DNA from: Buddleja alternifolia
Taxonomy: Eukaryota > Streptophyta > Magnoliopsida > Lamiales > Scrophulariaceae
Assembly (NCBI GenBank): GCA_019426215.1
Contig: CM033408.1
Coordinates: 7,133,077-7,197,076 of the forward strand
Length of the DNA stretch: 64,000 nt
Direction of reading: 5' to 3'
The translations under genes and the position numbers were made by a program. The first letter of the stretch is position 1. Every line of letters starts with the position of its first letter. Positions 12,321 to 22,614 of the stretch are shown in pieces. Under the pieces are notes generated by a model. The model was not told the DNA's origin, searched no databases, and saw only the letters and a program-made list of their open reading frames with translations.

Positions 12321-12335
12321 TCTGTACTAGTGTTA

Positions 12336-12770
12336 AAGTACCTATTTTAATTTGTCTAAAGTTCAAAAAGATATTATATTTGTAGTATATAAATTGGTAT
12401 ATCTGTGATTTCATTTATTCCCCCAAGTCCAGGCTTCATGACAATATGCACACGCATCTTGGGTGAATACTTCCATAATATATATAAAATTTTTATTGGT
12501 CCATATTAGTTAAAACTCATTCTATTTAATTGTTTATTTTATCTACATGCATTTAGGGTTTAGGGTTTAGGGGTTAGAGCTTAGGGTTTAGGGATTAAGG
12601 TATCAATCTATAGAAGTGTTTATCGGTTCGGTTCATGTTATTTGATATATCTAATCTAGTATTATTTTAATGGTCAATATCAATTTCAATATGATTAAAT
12701 GACAAATTCATAATTTTCCATGTTAAAATGTAAATAATACTAATTTTTTTTTAAAAATAGTGAAATAACA
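12336..12770. other. AT-rich spacer, unassigned
   Basis: DNA flanking the CACTA insertion. Apart from the telomere-like stretch at 12552-12593, I see no gene, exon or element boundary here. Confidence 0.5.
12552..12593 (+). repeat. Short interstitial telomere-like repeat
   Basis: About 42 bp of TTTAGGG units: three good units at the left, a degenerate middle, and two good units at the right. TTTAGGG is the standard plant telomere repeat. The tract is too short and broken to be a telomere; such tracts also occur in promoters and at repaired breaks. Confidence 0.7.
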
Positions 12771-13166
12771 AATATTTTGGCGCCTATTGTACAGCCAAAA
12801 ATGTCAATAATTGGCTATCAAAATTTTCTTGTAAGGAATTTTGGTCGTTACAAATGAATTTAGCGTAACAATTTTTAAATTGTTACCAAAAGATGAACAA
12901 GTTGTCACAATTCACAATAATTGCAATGAATTTTTTATTTTTTGTAACGACAACATACTTTAGGTGACGACAAATTTTCTTCGTTACTAAAAAAGACATC
13001 TTTTGTGACAAGATTACACTTTGTGTAACAAACTAAGAGAATCGTTACAAAAGGATAACTTTTTAGTAACAATTAATGACATTTGTTACGAGAAAGTTAG
13101 TTCTTGCGACAAACTATAGCTTCGTTACAATTTGTTTTGTCATATAAAATACATTTTCTTGTAGTG
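12771..13166. mobile_element. One end of a second, different CACTA-like element
   Basis: The right boundary reads ATTTTCTTGTAGTG, the complement of CACTACAAGAAAAT, a common plant CACTA end. Inside it lies an array of TTCGTTAC / GTAACGA-type motifs spaced every 20-40 bp, a subterminal layout unrelated to the ACAGCGG family next door. I could not find the matching left end, so the element is truncated or its other end was displaced. Confidence 0.6.
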
Positions 13167-15064
13167 TATACTGAGGAATTCTAGTTTATTCATCCAACCC
13201 ATCATCTTAATGATAAGTTTCTTAATCTAGTATTCCTTCAAACATCTTGGTAATTTGCAAGTTCTACATTACCCATGTCTAACTGTCCAATCCGACCACT
13301 AGATGTCTCCTTAAGAAAACAATCTTTCTATAAAAAAACTATCTCTTGCATCACATGCTTGAGAATGTTTAACGAAGTGGTTAGGATACAAACTTTCAGT
13401 CATCTCAATGACTTTATGTTAACGTTCACAACTGTCGATGACAGTTAGTGATATATTGACAATTGGAACTAAAAGAACATGTATCTCTATGAATGAGTTT
13501 ATAACTACCATAAGTAAATACACTATCAAGATTCACATTGCACTTGGCATATCTAGACCCTGGGAACTAATGTTCTCGATAAATGATTGTAAGGGACTAG
13601 CTAATACAATTATGAAATAAAGAAATTATAAACAAGTCATGAGTCAAGTCTTTAGCAATAAAACCAACTATGGGATCCACAAACCACATTCGGTATATGC
13701 AATGATGACCTAACTTTATATATTTTCCTTCCTGGCGGCAGGACCGAAAAATATAATAAGTTTAGGCGAGAACATTTCTCAGTTAATATGTTTTTCTCTT
13801 GTAACTCTTACTAAACATCATTAACCCACCATATTAATCTTAAGCCTTTGGGATGACATAACAGAGCTCCTCAGGGAGGCTAATATGTTTTCCCAATCAA
13901 GAGTACACCATTACTTAGATATTCATATGATATTCGAGATACTCCACGGCAGCGTGATCGCACTCGTTTACGCATACTTCAATCTACCCATCAAGGATCT
14001 AATCTTGTAACCTTGAGTGAATACCTTCCTCAGGGAATAATATTCACTCGCTACACCGTGAGACCAGTAATGGACGGCATGAGAATTCAACTCTTGAATC
14101 CCACTCCCACTTGATATTTCAAAACTCATGGATTTTTCATTATCATATAATGAATACGTTGGCATAATTAAATAAATAATGAGTACTAATCATATTAGAA
14201 TTTCCAAGAAATTTAATTTAAAAGGAAAAATTCAACTATTTGAATTACATGATCTCATCAAAACGTTTCTCCTCATTTTGGAAAATACTCCCACTCAACT
14301 ATCATGTCAAAAACAATTTGACATCATATATTCAACATATATTTAAACAATTTAAATAATACACTTGATCACATCAAGTTTTTCATGTTGAATACAATTA
14401 CACATACAAATTCGTTAATAATGTACGTATGCATTTTTAACTATTTAAACAATTTGATTTCATCAAATAAGCATATTCAAGTACTATCAAATAATACATA
14501 TTAAATGCAATGATTTAGAATCGAATTCTATAATCATGTATTAATGCATTTAAGGACTTTAAACAATTTGATCACATCAAACAATCATTGCTTGATGACA
14601 TTAAGACATGTTAACGCATACTCATGCTTTCAAACAATTTGAACAATGTGATCCCTTGCTCATGAAGTATTAAGATTCAACTTCTTGAATCTTACTCCCA
14701 CTCAATCATCATATCACAATATATGATTGGCATAAAAATACTCAACATTTTATTTAAACAATTTAAATAAAACATTTGATCAAATCATATCTATCTTGTT
14801 GAATATAAATAAATATATTAATGTTATAGACATGCATTCATGCTTTTAAACAATTGATCTAATCAAAATAAGCATGCTTCAACAATAACAAAATATTACA
14901 TGTTAAAAAAATTAATATCTAGAATCCAATTCCTTAAAATTCCATAGTATCATTTAATTTTAAACATGCAATCATGCAAACATGTATCACATGTATGGAT
15001 CAAGAGCCGAGGCTCTGATATCAGTTGTTGGGAAATCGATTCAAAATTGAACCCAATTGGTACG

Positions 15065-16693
15065 TGATATATGTTATTTTTACACTAGTTTTCCCCCGTT
15101 TATCGACTTAGTTTTGAATGTTTCCTTGATAATTTGATCACATATGATGCTTTGACCCTTTTTTTCTCATATTTTATAGAATAACATAACATTTGGAGGA
15201 AAAGAACAAGGATTGAAGGTAAATCATGCATAAAGATACAAACTGTCTGTGCAGTGCCAGAGTTGATGGAATAGATTTCTCTACCCATGTCCAAAATTAC
15301 ACACTTCTTATACGAATGCAAATATAAGAGGCAAAGGTACATTTCTTATGTTGAAGACAAAGATCAGATATGTAAGGAAGGAGGTGAAAACGTCATCAGA
15401 AGAGACGTCTTACAATGGAGTTTTCTCATTCAGTGACTTGTGAGACAATTTTGTCATCTTTAACGTTTGATTTAGGTCCTAGTGTCTTCTTGAGAGTTGT
15501 AGATATTTGTTTTAGGATTCTACAACATCTTGAATCAGTGTATTCTGACATTGGTACAGAAAGTTATGTAAAGTTTACCAAAACTGGCTGGAGCAGCAGG
15601 GGACGAACGCCGAGGCGTTCATCCACGAACGCCGCGGCGTTCACATGCAGTAGCCAACGCCGCGGCGTTCAACAAGCGAACGCCGCGGCGTTCGAGGCAG
15701 CGGGTTGGTCTATAAATACCCCTTTTAGCCATTTTCAACCCTAACTCACCATAGATAGCAGCAGCCACGCCAAAAGAGAGGGAGAGGGAGCTTGGGAGAG
15801 TGATTTTGAAGGTCAAAACATCTACTTGAAGGCCCAGATTCGTGAGAAGACGGAAAATTCAACGAGGAATCCACATCTCTACAAGAATTAGGGAGTTTTT
15901 ACATATTTATTTCTTGAATTTGTTCAAACCTCTTACGACTTGTATGATTTATATTTGCACTTTTGACATGAATATGAGCTAAACCTGTTTGATTGAGGCC
16001 ATGGATAGGCCATTTATGTTATTTTGATTGTTGATTTGTTGGTGTTTATTGGATTAATTTTGGTTTTAGCTATGTATTCAATATTTGATCTCAATGCTAC
16101 ATTTGCTTGATCACCAAGTGTTTGATAAAATGCCTAGGTTATAGATCGAGAGATAATAACCTAGGGAAGATATAAACATTGAATACCCTATAGTTAAACC
16201 GACTAGAGATAGACTCGGTTTCTTTAGGTGGCTTTCCATTCACGTGGGGAATTCCTAGACCTTAAATGCATCTTCGTTAATCGGGTTTTCATATAGAGAT
16301 ATATAGGAAATCATTAACAAGGGTAGGGTTGCTATTGGGTAGTACGTACGTTAGGGAAGTTCGTCTTAGCTAAATCAATCTAATAATCCAATAGAGCCTA
16401 AATCACAATCGAAATGCATAATTGGTTGAACCATGTCCCTTGATCGCTTCTCTCTATTTTTTTTCCTCCCTTTATTTGGTGTGATGTTGCCTTAGTTTAT
16501 TTTCTGGTTTTTATTAATTAGTTAATCAACCTTCTTATCGATCGATCTAACTTAGAAAAGAGTAATACAGTAGTCTCGGTACTTAGATAGTAGTTGTCCT
16601 TGTGGAGATGATAAACCCGGACTTAACGTCCACTTTATTCCTACACACGACCAGTACACTTGCTGTGCATACACGTAAGATTCTATCGTGTCA
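15065..16693 (+). repeat. Left LTR of the inverted-LTR element (plus orientation)
   Basis: 1629 bp beginning TGATATATG and ending CTATCGTGTCA. It carries four copies of a GC-rich palindrome just upstream of a TATA box (tataaata at 15711). It matches the complement of the right LTR over its full length with scattered substitutions. Beyond its end it retains agttttt (16694-16700), the same heptamer that follows the other LTR before the PBS. Confidence 0.9.
15605..15693. promoter_or_regulatory. Four 16-bp GC palindromes upstream of the LTR TATA box (left LTR)
   Basis: GAACGCCGCGGCGTTC or one-base variants at 15605-15620, 15627-15642, 15655-15670 and 15678-15693. A TATA-like tataaata follows at 15711-15718. 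Placement suggests a U3 promoter or enhancer module of the LTR, or a CG-methylation target. The role is inferred. Confidence 0.7.
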
Positions 16694-16700
16694 AGTTTTT

Positions 16701-16717
16701 GACTACCCCCAAACTTA
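16701..16717 (-). other. Polypurine tract
   Basis: The minus strand reads TAAGTTTGGGGGTAGTC, a typical Tat/Athila-type PPT that primes plus-strand DNA. In a normal element the 3' LTR would start right after it with TG. Here it is followed by AAAAACTTGACACG, the U5 end of an LTR in reverse. Confidence 0.8.
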
Positions 16718-18254
16718 GCTTTGATCGTCCTCGATCAAATACAATCAAGCACACACATGAAGATTGAAATTTCCATTTGCCAATTCATACACATAAGAGC
16801 AAGCATTATACCTTCAAAAACGATTATGAAAAGCTACACGATGCTTTGAACATTCAACAATTTGAAAACCTCACAAAATCTTAGTTTCCATCCCTATATC
16901 ATGAACTCCCACATCCATATTCATGTCAAGAGCACGCTTTAGAAAAGATTATGCAAACCAATTGGAAAGTAAAGGCATTGAAACAATTCAACATTCGTTA
17001 ACCTATCGGTGTGTATAAAGTGCAAAAGTCACAATCAAAAGGTCTTTCTGGCTTGTAACGTAAGGCTAGGTGATGGCTAGGATTGGAAAATATGGATAAA
17101 GTGACTAAGTCAAGAGAGCCTATAACTCAAAATCATCGATCTAAATTTGCAAATAGACTTCAAAAACTTTCACAACTTATCACTTATCCCTTTTTCACTC
17201 TCTTTTGCCTTTCAACTTACAACCCCCAAACTTGTTTCTTTTCATATCGGGTTGTACACAGAATTCCAAGCCAAATGATCCAATTGAGTACCAAGATTCA
17301 AGCCTAGTCGAGAGCACAATTTTTTTTCCATATATATCTCTCTCTCGACTATTTAGCCCATTGCTCAAGTTTTCATTTCATCCCCTTTTTTACATAATAC
17401 TTCAAACCTCAAAAATCCCAACATAGCCAAAACATCACTATCTAACTCATATTCATTCAAATCAAAACAAGGTGACTACCCATATTCAAGTCAAATGATA
17501 TGAAGTTCTAAACTCTCTTGATTGGGTGCAAGACATTGTTTTTCTTTTAGGCTAGAAGGTGGTTGTCATGGCTTATGAAAGAAAGACGAATGGTGGTTTC
17601 TAGTGTGCATAGCACACTCCATTCTTATTAATACGGCTCAAGTTAAGGTCTAGAGATTATGCAATATAGAGAAAGCCAAAATGTAAGGCTAAAGACAATG
17701 AAAGATGACCTAAATCATTTTGTGACTTCACAACATTAATACACACTTCATAGTCAACAAAATTGAAAGTTTAACGTTTTAAAACCGCAATAATTCGCAT
17801 AAGCATGACTAAAAAGGGCTTTCAAGTCACAATATATGACATGTTGACCACAGACAAGGGACTTTGACTTTAACAGAATAGAGATATTCAAATGCATTCT
17901 GCTCTTATGCAAGGGTGCACCAATTCATGAATTCTAATTCAACAAGGTTGTACCCCCAAACTTAAAGTAAACATTGTCCTCAATGTTCATGAAATAAATG
18001 CAAGGTAAGAGGGATAAGTGATACAACCCTGAAATGGAGAGAAACGGAGAGAGCACGGTGGTGGGCTCCTATTCCAGGATCAAATCGTGTTCAAAACCTA
18101 AACGAGAGAAAACTCAAAGGAAATCATATTAAAACGAGTCAAGGGGGAGGAAAAAAAAAAGGCACAAAAGAAAAGAAAGACTGCAATAAATGAAACATGG
18201 GTTGCTTGCCAAGAAGCGCTTGTTTAACGTCATTAGCTCGACTCCTTGCATTGC
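16718..18254 (-). other. Non-coding interior and coding tail of the Gypsy element
   Basis: About 1.5 kb between the gag-like frame and the PPT. The part next to the gag frame (about 18190-18240) can be read on the minus strand as ANDVKQALLGKQPM, a phrase found near the end of Tat/Athila polyproteins, so a remnant of the pol end survives. The rest has no domain. Protease, reverse transcriptase, RNase H and integrase cores are absent. Confidence 0.6.
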
Positions 18255-19553
18255 TCATGGTGGATTGTAAGGAGCAATGCCAACTTTGTAGGGACGAGTT
18301 TTCTTATGCTTTTTCCAATTGCGTAATGGCATATCCCCTCCAATCTTTATCGTAAAACCTGGAATAATCAAAAGTGAGCACAAATTCTCTTCTATAAATA
18401 TGTAATTGAAATGCAAAGAGTAAAGTGTAAATTCTAGAGGAGGGGGATCATCAATTGATGGATACAATTGGTGTGTGACTGTCTCAAACTCCCCTAGTCT
18501 TGTCGTTGGCAACCTCAATGGTGAAATCTCCAAGTGATTTATATACACTATGATTTCCTCATTCTCATCCGTAGTATCACTTGATTTCATGGTGTATGTC
18601 TCGGATGAATCATTGAAGTTGCATACTTTGACTTGAACATCTTCCACTATATCCCTCCGAAGATTGATGGACTCCCTTAAGAATTCAAGGGATATGATGG
18701 TAGGTGGCATTGGGTTCTTGAAGATTTCTAATGTTCTTTCTTGGCCATGTCGTGAAATGGATTCAAAAATCTCTTTCTTCATTCGTGGATGCTCAGTTGT
18801 TTTTGCCTCTATTTTGACACACATGGATTCGGGGAGTGGTTCTTCTTCAGAGATAGGTTGTAGACATTGTAGTCCTAAATCAAAATCTTGTTCAACTTCT
18901 TTATTGAGGGAGGCCTCACTTTCTTTTGTGCTATTCTCTATAGTGCATGACTCTCTCTCCTTCCATAAGTGGATTGCTTGATCTACTAGTATGGCCACTT
19001 CTCTACTATGAGCTTCTGACTCCTTTCTACGAGCTTCCATCTCCTTCATACGAGTTTCCATCTCCTTTATGCTAGCTTGTGCACGTGCACAATATGCATT
19101 CAACTGGTCCTCAAGAGTAGACGTCATCGCTGGTTCTTGTTGATGGGAACTATCATGTTGTTGGGAGGGAAGGCTACCGACATGGTCAAATCCTGAAGCA
19201 TTGTTGTAACTCCATGTTGAGCTTGGATGATTTATCCAACCGGGATGGTAAGTGTGCTCATAGGTTTCTATAGGTGGTAAAACAATTGGCCCAGCTGCTC
19301 CTTGAATGTTTGGCATCATGTAATCCCTCAAAAGGCGTTGTGGAGGCGCCTCCGGTTGGTTTAGAGGGATGCGAAGATTCGCAAGTGCCCGACGCACCGC
19401 TTCTGCTAAGATAGCAGGATCTATTTGAATAGGATGATTCTCCATCGTGGATTGCCGGGGTTGAGTCTCCCTTTGTAGTCTTACCCCTCGAGTAAATGTG
19501 TATTCAATCTCAGGGTCCAACTCCGCTAGTCCAATCCCACTAGTACGTGTCAT
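18255..19553 (-). CDS. Truncated gag-like protein of the inverted-LTR Gypsy element
   Basis: 432 residues. The start (GLAELDPEIEYTFTRGVRLQ) resembles the N-terminus of Athila/Tat gag, and LRDYMMPNIQGAAGPIVLPP follows near residue 95 as in gag of that lineage. The central part (about 150-200) is a charged, probably coiled-coil segment with repeats of the type KEMEARRKESEAH. No capsid core or zinc knuckle is visible, and the C-terminal half resembles nothing I recognise. It sits about 110 bp downstream of the PBS, the normal place for gag. It may be a shortened gag kept by a non-autonomous element, or simply an unbroken remnant. An ORF of this length in an otherwise non-coding interior suggests recent activity. 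Confidence 0.65.
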   Translation of the reverse strand: MTRTSGIGLAELDPEIEYTFTRGVRLQRETQPRQSTMENHPIQIDPAILAEAVRRALANLRIPLNQPEAPPQRLLRDYMMPNIQGAAGPIVLPPIETYEHTYHPGWINHPSSTWSYNNASGFDHVGSLPSQQHDSSHQQEPAMTSTLEDQLNAYCARAQASIKEMETRMKEMEARRKESEAHSREVAILVDQAIHLWKERESCTIENSTKESEASLNKEVEQDFDLGLQCLQPISEEEPLPESMCVKIEAKTTEHPRMKKEIFESISRHGQERTLEIFKNPMPPTIISLEFLRESINLRRDIVEDVQVKVCNFNDSSETYTMKSSDTTDENEEIIVYINHLEISPLRLPTTRLGEFETVTHQLYPSIDDPPPLEFTLYSLHFNYIFIEENLCSLLIIPGFTIKIGGDMPLRNWKKHKKTRPYKVGIAPYNPP

Positions 19554-19660
19554 GCACTAACGAGATCAATCTCGCACAAAGAAAGACAAACAAATTAAAA
19601 ACAAAATAATCTAAGCTCAGAGAGAATAAGAGAATCTCAATATTAGATAAAACACAGTTG

Positions 19661-19678
19661 TCCCCGGCAACGGCGCCA
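19661..19678 (-). other. Primer-binding site (tRNA-Asp type)
   Basis: The plus strand shows tccccggcaacggcgcca, identical to the 3' end of plant tRNA-Asp including CCA-adjacent bases. The minus strand therefore gives the TGGCGCCGTTGCCGGGGA primer site used by Athila/Tat elements. Confidence 0.9.
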
Positions 19679-20694
19679 AAAACTTGACATGATAGAATCT
19701 TACGTGTATGCACAGCAAGTGTACTGATCGTGTGTAGTAATAAAGTGGATGTTAAGTCCGGGTTTATCATCTCTACAGGGACAACTACTATCTAAGTACC
19801 GATACTACTGTATTACTCTTTTCTAAGTTAGATCGGTCGATAAGAAGGTTGATTAACTAATTAATAAAAACTAGAAAATAAACTAAGGCAACATCACACC
19901 AAATAAAGGGAGGAAAAAAAATAGAGAGAAGCGATCAAGAGACATGGTTCAACCAATTATGCATTTCGATTGTGATTTAGGTTCTATTGGATTATTAGAT
20001 TGATTTAGCTAAGGCGAAATTCCCTAACATACGTACTACCCAATCTCTTGGCATAGCAACCCTACCCTTGTTAACGATTTCCTATATATCTCTATATGAA
20101 AACCCGATTAACGAAGATGCATTTAAGGTCTAGGAATTCCCCACATGAATGGAAAGCCACCTAAAGAAATCGAGTCTATCTCTAGTCGGTTTAACTATAG
20201 GGTATTCAATGTTTATATCTTCCCTAGGTTATTATCTCTCGATCTATAACCTAGGCATTTTATCAAACACTTGGTGATCAAGCAAATGTAGCATTGAGAT
20301 CAAATATTGAATACATGGCTAAAACCAAAATTAATCCAATAAACACCAACAAATCAACAATCAAAATAACATAAATGGCCTATCCATGGCCTCAATCAAA
20401 CAGGTTTAGCTCATATTCATGTCAAAAGTGCAAATATAAATCATACAAGTCATAAGAGGTTTGAACAAATTCAAGAAATAAATATGTAAAAACTCCCTAA
20501 TTCTTATAGAGATGTGGATTCCTCGTTGAATTCTCCGTCTTCTCACAAATCCGGGCCTTCAAGTAGACGTTTTGACCTTCAAAATCACTCTCCCAAGCTC
20601 CCTCTCCCTCTCTTTTGGCGTGGCTGCTGCTATCTATGGTGAGTTAGGGTAAAAAATGGCTAAAAGGGGTATTTATAGACCAACCCGCTGCCTC

Positions 20695-20783
20695 AAACGC
20701 CGCGGCGTTCGATTGTTGAACGCCGCAGCTTTGACTACTGCATGTGAACGCCGCGGCGTTCGAGGATGAACGCCTTGGCGTTC
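20695..20783. promoter_or_regulatory. GC palindrome cluster in the right LTR
   Basis: Counterpart of the cluster at 15605-15693, read on the minus strand: three well-preserved CGCCGCGGCG-type or near palindromes plus one degraded copy, followed by tataaata on the minus strand around 20670-20677. Confidence 0.65.
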
Positions 20784-21206
20784 GTCCCCTGCTGCTCCAG
20801 CCAGTTTTGGTAAACTTTGCATAACTTTTTGTACCGATGTCGGAATACACTGATTCATGATGCTGTAGAATCCTAAAACAAATATCTACAACTCTCAAGA
20901 AGACACTAGGGCCTAAATCAAACGTTAAGGATGACAGAATTGTCTCACAAGTCACTGAATGAGAAAACTCCATCGTAAGACGTCTCTTCCGATGACGTTT
21001 TCACCTCCTTCCTTACATATCTGATCTTTGTCTTCAACATAAGAAATGTACCTTTGCCTCTCATATTTGCATTGGTATATGAAGTGTGTAATTTGGACAT
21101 GGGTAGAGAAATCTATTCCGTAAACTCTAGCACTGCATAGACAGTTTGTATCTTTATGCATGATTTACCTTCAATCCTTGTTCTTTTCCTCCAAGTGTTA
21201 TGTTAA

Positions 21207-22614
21207 TGACACGCTAGAAGCTAATGTGCTTTGGTAGCAAGTGCACTAGTCTTGTGTAGTAATAGAAATGGACAATAAGTCCGGGTTGTCGAACCACGGA
21301 GACTTGAATTATAGTTTATGATTTTCGATAACAAAAGGAAGTAAATTAGAGATTTAACTAAAAAGGAAAGTAAAATAAGCTAAAGCGAAAGTAAAGAGAG
21401 ATTAAACTTCCAAGGTGGAGAGGTGACTAAGGCTCATGTTCGGGCACATGTTGCGTATTGCTATCCTAAGATCATTACCAATTCATTTGACATACATTGC
21501 TATGGTGAAAGCTCCTAAGGTAAAGAATAACCGATGTCTCGTGATAGACTCTTATACTTAATTGGTGGTTTCCTAAGTATGTCTACCCGGAAATCTAACC
21601 ACTAAGCATGCATTAAAGAACTAGAGCTTTCTCGATTAAAATCGAACGACTTCACCCGGGAATCTTTACCTATGTCTAGGGCAATTCCTATTTGGTCGGT
21701 GATGTTGTGAAATTCTTGCACCCTAAGTCAACTTTCTCTCGAATAATTCACCTAGGCATGATATCAAACACATGGTGATCAAGCATATGTAAGGCATTCA
21801 ACCACAAAATCACAACACATAGCAATATACGAATTGAAATGGAAAACGATCTTATTATCACAATACTAACAACATGACCTTCTCATGGCCCTAGTTCAAC
21901 AATTTAGCTCATAAAATGCATAAGGAAAAAGCTAAGCATAAGATCCATGTTCATAGACAAAGATGAATCTAAAGCTAAGAAACTCCCTATGTTGAATTGA
22001 TGATTGAATCTTTAATTGGAGGCTTGAATCTCTTCTTTCCCTTCTCTTTTGCTCTTCTAAAGTGATGAAAAGTGAGGTCCCAATCCCAAGAAATCCCCAA
22101 AATTCCTTTTGAATTCGAATCCCCTCTTTTTCCTTTCATTTTAGGCCTTTATACCTTCAAAACCGCTGTATCGGCGCCCAGGCGTGACCCAAATGGCGCC
22201 TAGGCGAGGTCCAAGTGGCCTAAGTGGCTTGGGGAAGAAGTTGACTGGCGCCTAGGCGAGGATAAGGTGGCGCCTAGGCGCCACAGTGCGAAGTCTTAAC
22301 CGTTTTCTTGTTTTTCAGCGCAGCAATCGTGTTTTCTTCATAACTTTCTCCAAGGACCTCGGATTTGGATGATTCAAGTTGCCACATGAAGCCAAGACGG
22401 AGATCTACAACTTTATAGAAGAAAACTTCCTCAAATTCAATTTAAAAATATACTTAAATACTGTGTTTTTGTGCACTTTACGTCGATTGCAGTGATTTTC
22501 CACCTTTACTCAATAAGCACATAGATTATACGCATATGTGGCATAAATCAAGCGATAAATGAATCTAAAACATAAATGTAAGGTCTTAAAAATACGTAAA
22601 AACAACTCTTATCA
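21207..22614 (-). mobile_element. Solo LTR of another Tat/Athila-like Gypsy element
   Basis: 1408 bp reading on the minus strand from TGATAAGAGTTGTTTTTACG to TTCTAGCGTGTCA, with no PBS or PPT beside it. It is flanked by gttaa (21202-21206) and gttat (22615-22619). The uninterrupted site is visible in the left LTR arm, confirming a single 5-bp duplication. It contains its own GGCGCC-type palindromes upstream of a TATA box. Recombination between two LTRs of a full element most simply explains it. Confidence 0.85.
22172..22282. promoter_or_regulatory. GGCGCC / CCTAGGCG palindromes in the solo LTR
   Basis: Five occurrences of ggcgcc(c/t)(a/t)ggcg or its complement, several forming the palindrome GGCGCCTAGGCGCC. 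On the minus strand they precede a TATA-like GGTATAAAGG (about 22146-22155). The arrangement matches that of the inverted-LTR element although the sequences differ. Confidence 0.65.

Larger units (their letters stand above)
2502..12332 (-). mobile_element. Complete CACTA (En/Spm) transposon, 9.8 kb
   Basis: Left end CACTAGTACTAAAGAGGTC and right end complementary to CACTAGTACAGAAAAGACC form the terminal inverted repeats. The 3-bp duplication tta flanks both ends (2499-2501 and 12333-12335). Both subterminal regions hold arrays of the ACAGCGGTT/AACCGCTGT palindrome, as expected for binding sites of a TNPA-like protein. Two genes are transcribed leftward: a TNP2-type transposase (10055-6776) and a spliced gene coding for a Transposase_24 plus ULP1-protease protein (6418-3079). 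A single one-base slip in a C15 tract is the only lesion I see in the coding parts, so this copy is young and possibly autonomous. Confidence 0.93.

Noticed and set aside
15415..15744. 109-residue open frame present in both LTR arms (also 20644-20973, minus strand)
   Set aside because: It lies upstream of and across the LTR TATA box and runs through the palindrome cluster; the equal length in both arms follows from LTR identity, not from coding selection.
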